Source of the DNA: Bactrocera neohumeralis
Lineage: Eukaryota; Arthropoda; Insecta; Diptera; Tephritidae
Assembly: GCF_024586455.1 (NCBI RefSeq)
Contig: NC_065921.1
Coordinates: 63,923,528-63,987,527 of the forward strand
DNA length: 64,000 bases
Direction of reading: 5' to 3'
The position numbers and the translations under genes are program-made. Below, piece after piece: positions 59,118-64,000 of the stretch; positions within the stretch are counted from its first letter, which is position 1, and the number at the start of each line of letters is the position of its first letter. The notes beneath the pieces are model-generated. The model was given only the letters and a program-made list of their open reading frames with translations, was not told where the DNA came from and did not search any database.

Positions 59118-59300
59118 TTTCAGTTGAGGTTTAGGTTGAGGTTGAGGTTGAGGTTAAGGTTGAGGTTAAGGTAAAGGTTGAGGTTGAGGTTGAGGTTGAG
59201 GTTGAGGTTGAGGTTGAGGTTGAGGTTGAGGTTGAGGTTGAGGTTGAGGTTGAGGTTGAGGTTGAGGTTGAGGTTGAAGTTGAGGTTGAGGTTGAAAATC
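59118..59300 (+). repeat. (TTGAGG)n hexanucleotide array
   Basis: About 27-29 tandem copies of ttgagg with a few variants (ttaagg, gtaaaggt, ttgaag) mainly near the edges. The centre, about 59,176-59,272, is perfect. Both flanks (59,030-59,117 and 59,300-59,345) keep decayed versions (gattgagtttgagg; gattaagattgaaattg), so the array was once longer. Confidence 0.9.
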
Positions 59301-59309
59301 AGATTAAGA

Positions 59310-60530
59310 TTGAAATTGAAATAGATATCGAGGTAAAGATTGAGTTAATAATAAGTAAATTGAATAAAATTTAGTTAGATTTATCAAGAAATTTAAACAG
59401 TTATCTGCATTTCATATTATCAACTTCTCGAAGGAAAAATTATTTCAGATATATTTTCACATTATAAATTTTTCCAATTATGACAAACTCCAAACTGCTT
59501 TTCTAGACCCTCTATAGTACCACTAACCATCTTCTTAATGTGTATAAATATTTATAAAACTATTAGTATGACTATATATCTTCTATAATATCAAAAACAA
59601 CAAATATTTCGTTTTCTTTTAGTCTAGTTATGCTGTGCAGACACATGCACTGCCGTGCTTACATACCAACAATTTCGTTAATCCAAGAATCAATGGAACA
59701 GCAGCTCAATGTGATTATTGCACCTGCTACTCAACTCCTAGCTGGTGTGGAGAAGTTACGAAAGAATCGCTATAAAAAATGCAATGCCAAAGCATAGAAA
59801 AGAAGTGCATAAGAGTATGTAAAAGCTTAGTTGACAAATTTGGCTTAGTAGTGATTTTGATACAACTAGCAGAACAGTGGGCCAGTTTAGAAAATTAAAC
59901 AACAAATTTTATTATCTGAGTGATCATTACTTTGGACATGCATAGAGTTTAAATTAAATATTTTGTTTTTTTTTTTAATTCTAAAACTTTTTGAATACAT
60001 ATTTTTCACATTTTCATATATGTAAATAAATTAAAAGGGAATTTTTTTTTGCTTAAAAATATATTTCAGATATTTTTTAAGCTAGACACTCTGTTTATTC
60101 TATTCCCAGTTTTATCCAAAAAAGCCCACAGTGCAATACCTCAGCTGACATAGTTCGTCTGGTGTTGTTTGTAAAATGACTCGTATTACATAAGCTTTGC
60201 TTTTTGAACAAGTTGATATGAGTCCATCTTCTATTTTTTGCACTTTCATGTAGAACATATAATCATGTAAACATGCACACACACGCAACATTCATGAATT
60301 TGCAAATTTGGTATGTCATGTGGCACCTTGAGTCGTTGGATTTAGGTAGACAAACAAGAAATTTGATTTTGCGCACACGAAGAATGGCTTCATCTCTGTG
60401 ATATGGAGACGAAATTGTTGGAAAATATAACATTTTCGTTAAAAATTTTTTTTTTTCATTTATTTTAATATTTTGAGTCTCAAGAGTTTGAATAAAAATA
60501 ATAACAAATAGATTAAAAATAATTTAAAAA
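59310..60530. other. AT-rich non-coding stretch
   Basis: Long T and A tracts near 59,970, 60,040 and 60,450. No gene or element recognised. Confidence 0.35.
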
Positions 60531-60537
60531 AATGAGA

Positions 60538-60815
60538 AAGAGGCCTTCACTTCGACTGCATCGCAGCTACAAAAACCTTATAAGAACTTAGTTTCGATCG
60601 TTCAGCTTATAAAACAGCTATATGCTATAATTATCCTGAACTATTTCTTCGAAGATTACACCACTACTTCATCATCATCAACAATCTATGCCAAATTTCG
60701 TGAAGATATCTCGTCAAATAAAAAAGCTTTACATATAAGCACTTTATTCGATTGTTCAGTTTGTATGGCAGCTATATGCTATAGTGGCTTGATATCAGCA
60801 AATGTGCGAAACTTC
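60538..60815 (-). repeat. Dispersed repeat (family 1), minus orientation, partial
   Basis: Contains 'cacttcgactgcatcgcagc', 'cgatcgttcagcttataaaa', 'gctatatgctataattatcc', 'ccaaatttcgtgaagatatc', 'gttcagtttgtatggcagct' and 'atatgctatagtggcttgat'. Truncated at the family 5' side. Confidence 0.7.
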
Positions 60816-60819
60816 AGAG

Positions 60820-61930
60820 TACAAGTTACAAATCTTTATGTTCTTTAGTTACTCGTCAACAGTTTTGCCATATACGTATACTCTTTCAACTTTCTTAACT
60901 CCCTTGCTCTTACCCACAGATTCTTTCTTTATAGTTTATACATGACACTAACATTTTCGCCTACGCACTTCCTTCACTTTCTTAACTCCTCGTACATTTT
61001 TTGCAGAGCTGTCATACTTCCGCTCTCATACATAGACATTCTCTCACACATTGTTAGCTACTTTCCTTATTATCGCGAAATAGTCGAATTCATTTTACTT
61101 TCTTCTTCTCTTTTGCTTTCCCACTCACTATTTTTCATCAGCTAATAATTTTTCCTATCATTTCATATTTTACTGCACTTTGCTTTATGTGTCTCCTCTA
61201 CCATTTATCGCTTTGTCTAGCTAACTGTACTGATATTTATTTCTCTTTCCGTATCTCACGAGCGGTGACCTTCAAATGCTATAAATCTTTTGACGTTGCT
61301 ATTTTTCACGAACTTGGTTCTGCCTTTTTGATATCTTGACATTTCATTTCACTTGGTCATATCAATAGTTCTGTTAGTTCCTGTTGATTTTTTGGTCTTT
61401 TGTGGTTAAAATAATGTGTCCAGTAGGAAATTTTACTAAACAGTTGATAAATATGTATTTCAAATCTTTATTATATAAAGTCGAAAGTAATTTGTTGGAA
61501 TCTTACTCAAGCTTTCCAGTGTCAAAGGTTCTAAAGCAGTTGCTCCGTTAGTAAGTATTCGCTAAAATGAGAATTGCTTACTTTAACAAAAGTTTACCAC
61601 TTTATGGTCACATCGATGTTGATAAAGTTCGAGCTGTTTCGCTCTGTAATATCAGAAAACAGCTTCCACAAACCGGTGATTACTTTCCGTTAGTTCAAAA
61701 TAAAAAATTTAAATATTTCACTGACAGAAAGAATTTAAAACAGGAAGAAAGAAAACCTCTATGTTTAAAATAGACATGTAAAAGTTCAAAAAAATATTTC
61801 CTCTTGGAAGACTAACCTTTAAAAATTAAAAAAAAAACGCCTCTGATAAGGTGAGTGTGAGGTTATAACCTCAGTTTTTACTTAACCTATTGTAGAATAA
61901 ACGTAAGTCTAAAATGTAAGGTTAAGTGCT
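60820..61930. other. AT-rich stretch with one unassigned small open frame
   Basis: 60,830-61,370 is pyrimidine-rich (many ctttc/tcactt words). A 68-codon plus frame at 61,567-61,773 (starts MRIAYFNKSLPLYGHIDVDK) has no family that I recognise and is not called as a gene. Confidence 0.3.
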
Positions 61931-61935
61931 TCATA

Positions 61936-62849
61936 TCGGGTGATTTTTTAAGAGCTTGATAACTTTTTTAAAAAAAAAACGCATAAAATTTGCAAAATCT
62001 CATCGGTTCTTTATTTGAAACGTTAGATTGGTTCATGACAGGTGGTCCAGAAAGTCCAATTTTGGGCAACTTTTTCGAGCATTTCGGCCGGAATAGCCCG
62101 AATTTCTTCGCAAATGTTGTCTTCCAAAGCTGGAATAGTTGCTGGCTTATTTTTGTAGACTTTAGACTTGACGTAGCCCCACAAAAAATAGTCTAAAGGC
62201 GTTAAATCGCATGATCTTGGTGGCCAAGTGCCCATGCATCCCGAAAAATGCACTGTTTGGTGTGGTTTGTACGCTGGTGGAATCATTGGACCGTATTTTT
62301 TCAAAGATGCTGTTGGACGCAACGTTACGGTGAATGGCGATCGCTATCGTTCGATGCTAACAAACTTTTTGTTGCCAAAAATGGAAGAACTGAACTTGGT
62401 TGACATGTGGTTTCAACAAGATGGCGCTACATGCCACACAGCTCGCGATTCTATGGCCATTTTGAGGGAAAACTTCGGAGAACAATTCATCTCAAGAAAT
62501 GGACCCGTAAGTTGGCCACCAAGATCATGCGATTTAACGCCTTTAGACTATTTTTTTGTGGGGCTACGTCAAGTCTAAAGTCTACATAAGCCAGCAACTA
62601 TTCCAGCTTTGGAAGACAACATTTCGAAAAATTCGGGCTATGAGGCCGAAATGCTCGAAAAAGTTGCCCAAAATTGGACTTTCGAATGGAACCCAAGACG
62701 CAGCCGCGGTCAACATTTAAATGAAATTATCTTCAAAAAGTAAATGTCATGAACCAATCTAACGTTTCAAATAAAGAACCGATGAGATTTTGCAAATTTT
62801 ATGCGTTTTTTTTTTAAAAAAAGTTATCAAGCTCTTAAAAATCACCCGA
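61936..62849 (+). mobile_element. Palindromic rosa-like (DD41D) mariner element
   Basis: Bordered by TA on both sides. The left arm (61,936 to about 62,228) is the inverted 3' third of the element. Read on the minus strand it gives TWPPRSCDLTPLDYFLWGYV followed by KSKVYKNKPATIPALEDNIC. The right arm (about 62,511-62,849) is the same segment in plus orientation (WPPRSCDLTPLDYFF, then a one-base T insertion shifts the frame). The centre, 62,229-62,510, codes the middle of the transposase once: TVWCGLYAGGIIGPYFFKDA and MWFQQDGATCHTARDSMAIL, with the second catalytic Asp in QQDGA. About 41 residues separate it from the Asp in TPLD. The N-terminal DNA-binding domain is entirely missing. The left arm has a deletion of about 55 bp relative to the right arm near 62,040; the right arm has a short deletion near 62,590. 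The two ends (tatcgggtgattttttaaga) are true inverted repeats, so the structure might still be mobilised in trans. Confidence 0.85.
62228..62578 (+). pseudogene. DD41D transposase fragment (central catalytic region)
   Basis: This 116-codon open frame is the readable part of the transposase in the palindromic element. It carries the second Asp (QQDGA) and third Asp (LTPLD) but neither the N-terminal helix-turn-helix motifs nor the first catalytic Asp. It ends by frameshift (FVGLRQV then stop) where intact relatives have FLWGYVKSKV, as the left arm of the same element still does on the minus strand. Confidence 0.75.
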
Positions 62850-64000
62850 TATTATTAGAGAACTTAGTCCTTCCTGTTCCCTTTCACCAATAATTTGCAT
62901 TTCAATTAGAAATAAAGGAGGTATGAGTTGAGTCTCAAAAACCCAAATAATGTGGTAATCTAGTCTCTCTACAAAGATGAGGTTAGAAGAGACCATTAAC
63001 AAATACAATAGACCTTGTGATGCAAATTAATACTTGTGGAATTCTCAGTTTGTATTCTTACTTTATTAGACAATGCAGTCTCTTTATCTCGGAACAACGG
63101 GTAGATGTTTTAAAAAAAGACGTTACTTAAGAGACATATCACTACACCTTTTTCATTTACTATAAGTCCCTAAAACCTCAATATCTTGTATCTCAAACAG
63201 TTCCCAACTTTTACTTTTATGTCGGGTAGTTGGAGAATACCGACCTATCTTAGATAGCTTTCTCCCGCATCTCCAGACTCTGACTCTTGGATTCCAACTA
63301 AACACCGTTCCCGTGATACTATCAAGATTCCCTTTCCAAATTGAAATTTTCAAGTGGCTTTTTCTCTGCTTTATGTATCTCAGAATCGGTTTGTCTTTTT
63401 TAGTATCTAAGGAGAAGTCCTTGAAAAATGTCTCACATGTCACTCAGTTTTTTCTGCAAATTTGTGCGTTCGCTACGCTCATATCATTATGCCGCTGCTG
63501 ATTTCACTAGTTTCCTGTGGCATTTATGTGAAGTCGAAAAAAGTCAGGCAGTCCAAAAAAAGACACGTCACGGCATATTGGCGCCTTAAATATCATAGAA
63601 ATGAAAATGAAAATCTACAAATACTAGCAAACACGCGCGTATTAGACAATTGAGTGGGTGGTAAGCGCAAAAGACAGAGATAGAGATACTTAACATATAT
63701 GAAGGAAGAGCGGTTAAGCACGAAGATAGTGGTTTTCGCACGGAATGCCACAACCCCCCGGACATAAGTAAGTAGTTCTTAGTGAAGCCGGAGTTCTGCC
63801 GCGAAAATTTGTGCGAGAGTGAGTGTGTGTCATTGTCCTCGGTTACTTGAGGTTATTGACGATATAGCGTTACGGGGTCACAAACGCAGCCAGAAGCGAT
63901 GTGGGTCGGCCATTTGCCAGGCGCCAGTAAAGTTGTAAAATCCGAAAATGGCAAATAAAAACGGCAAAAGTCAAAGCACGAAAGATGAAGGACGAACGAA
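62850..64000. other. Non-coding stretch to the window end; GC-richer last 350 bp
   Basis: 62,850-63,650 is AT-rich with no element recognised. From about 63,690 the plus strand is less AT-rich (cggaatgccacaaccccccg; gcgccagtaaagttgtaaaa) and contains the donor-like word gtaagt at 63,768-63,773, similar in texture to the island at 53.9-54.8 kb. A gene start just beyond the window is possible but not shown. Confidence 0.3.

Noticed and set aside
59118..59300. Telomere-like array
   Set aside because: TTGAGG is not the insect telomere unit (TTAGG), flies maintain telomeres without telomerase, and the array is short and internal.
61567..61773. 68-codon plus-strand frame with a balanced amino-acid composition
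   Set aside because: No homologue recognised, short, and no conserved start context. Left as unassigned.
1..64000. tRNA, rRNA or snRNA genes
   Set aside because: No cloverleaf with matching A and B boxes was found by eye. The only box-B-like word noted is in the SINE-like insert. A tRNAscan-type run would be decisive.

Overview
This is AT-rich, non-coding DNA from a dipteran insect, most likely a true fruit fly (Tephritidae, Bactrocera/Ceratitis type). The evidence is indirect. There are long A/T tracts, CAA/GTT-rich stretches typical of fly UTR and intron sequence, rosa-like DD41D mariner remnants (a group described from Ceratitis rosa), and many copies of a dispersed repeat that I associate with schizophoran flies. 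I found no intact host protein-coding gene, tRNA, rRNA or CRISPR array. The longest open frames are low-complexity or complement shadows. The window is best read as intergenic or long-intron sequence filled with dead transposable elements.

Layout. 0.6-1.3 kb: a rosa-like scrap and a LINE tail. 2.4-4.2 kb: a mariner-like fragment split by a LINE with an 11-bp target duplication. 4.5-5.1 kb: RTE-like LINE tail. 7.2-8.3 kb: minus-strand mariner pseudogene, then a dispersed repeat. 10 kb: LINE scrap and a diverged local duplication. 11.6-12.5 kb: CAA-rich minus-strand island that looks like a 5'UTR. 13.7-14.3 kb: dispersed repeat with about 154-bp internal units. 15.9-16.5 kb: degenerate minisatellite. 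18.0-18.4 kb: minus-strand RTE remnant interrupted by a 109-bp SINE-like element with a 12-bp target duplication. 21.4-22.7 kb: Jockey-like LINE. 25.2-27.2 kb: piggyBac pseudogene. 28.5-29.5 kb: inverted pair of dispersed repeats. 29.6-30.6 kb: rosa-like element. 30.7-31.5 kb: second CAA-rich minus-strand island. 32.8-33.3 kb: mariner. 35.7-36.5 kb: RTE fragment and dispersed repeat. 36.5-37.0 and 39.8-40.65 kb: two related degenerate arrays. 42.3-43.0 kb: LINE RT/RNase H fragment. 46.5 kb: possible solo LTR. 47.0-48.3 kb: dispersed repeat split by an I-like LINE flanked by a 98-bp duplication. 50.3-52.4 kb: two mariners around two dispersed repeats. 53.9-54.8 kb: CAA-rich plus-strand island ending in a good splice donor. 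55.4-57.6 kb: long decayed LINE. 59.1-59.3 kb: (TTGAGG)n array. 60.5 kb: dispersed repeat. 61.9-62.85 kb: palindromic rosa-like element.

Nothing here works together as a pathway. The readable history is one of serial and nested insertion, and several events can be ordered by their target-site duplications. The most informative objects are the SINE-like insertion at 18,269-18,377, the LINE with the 98-bp flanking duplication, and the palindromic DD41D element. Candidate non-coding first exons are inference only. All family assignments come from reading translations by eye, without database searches.
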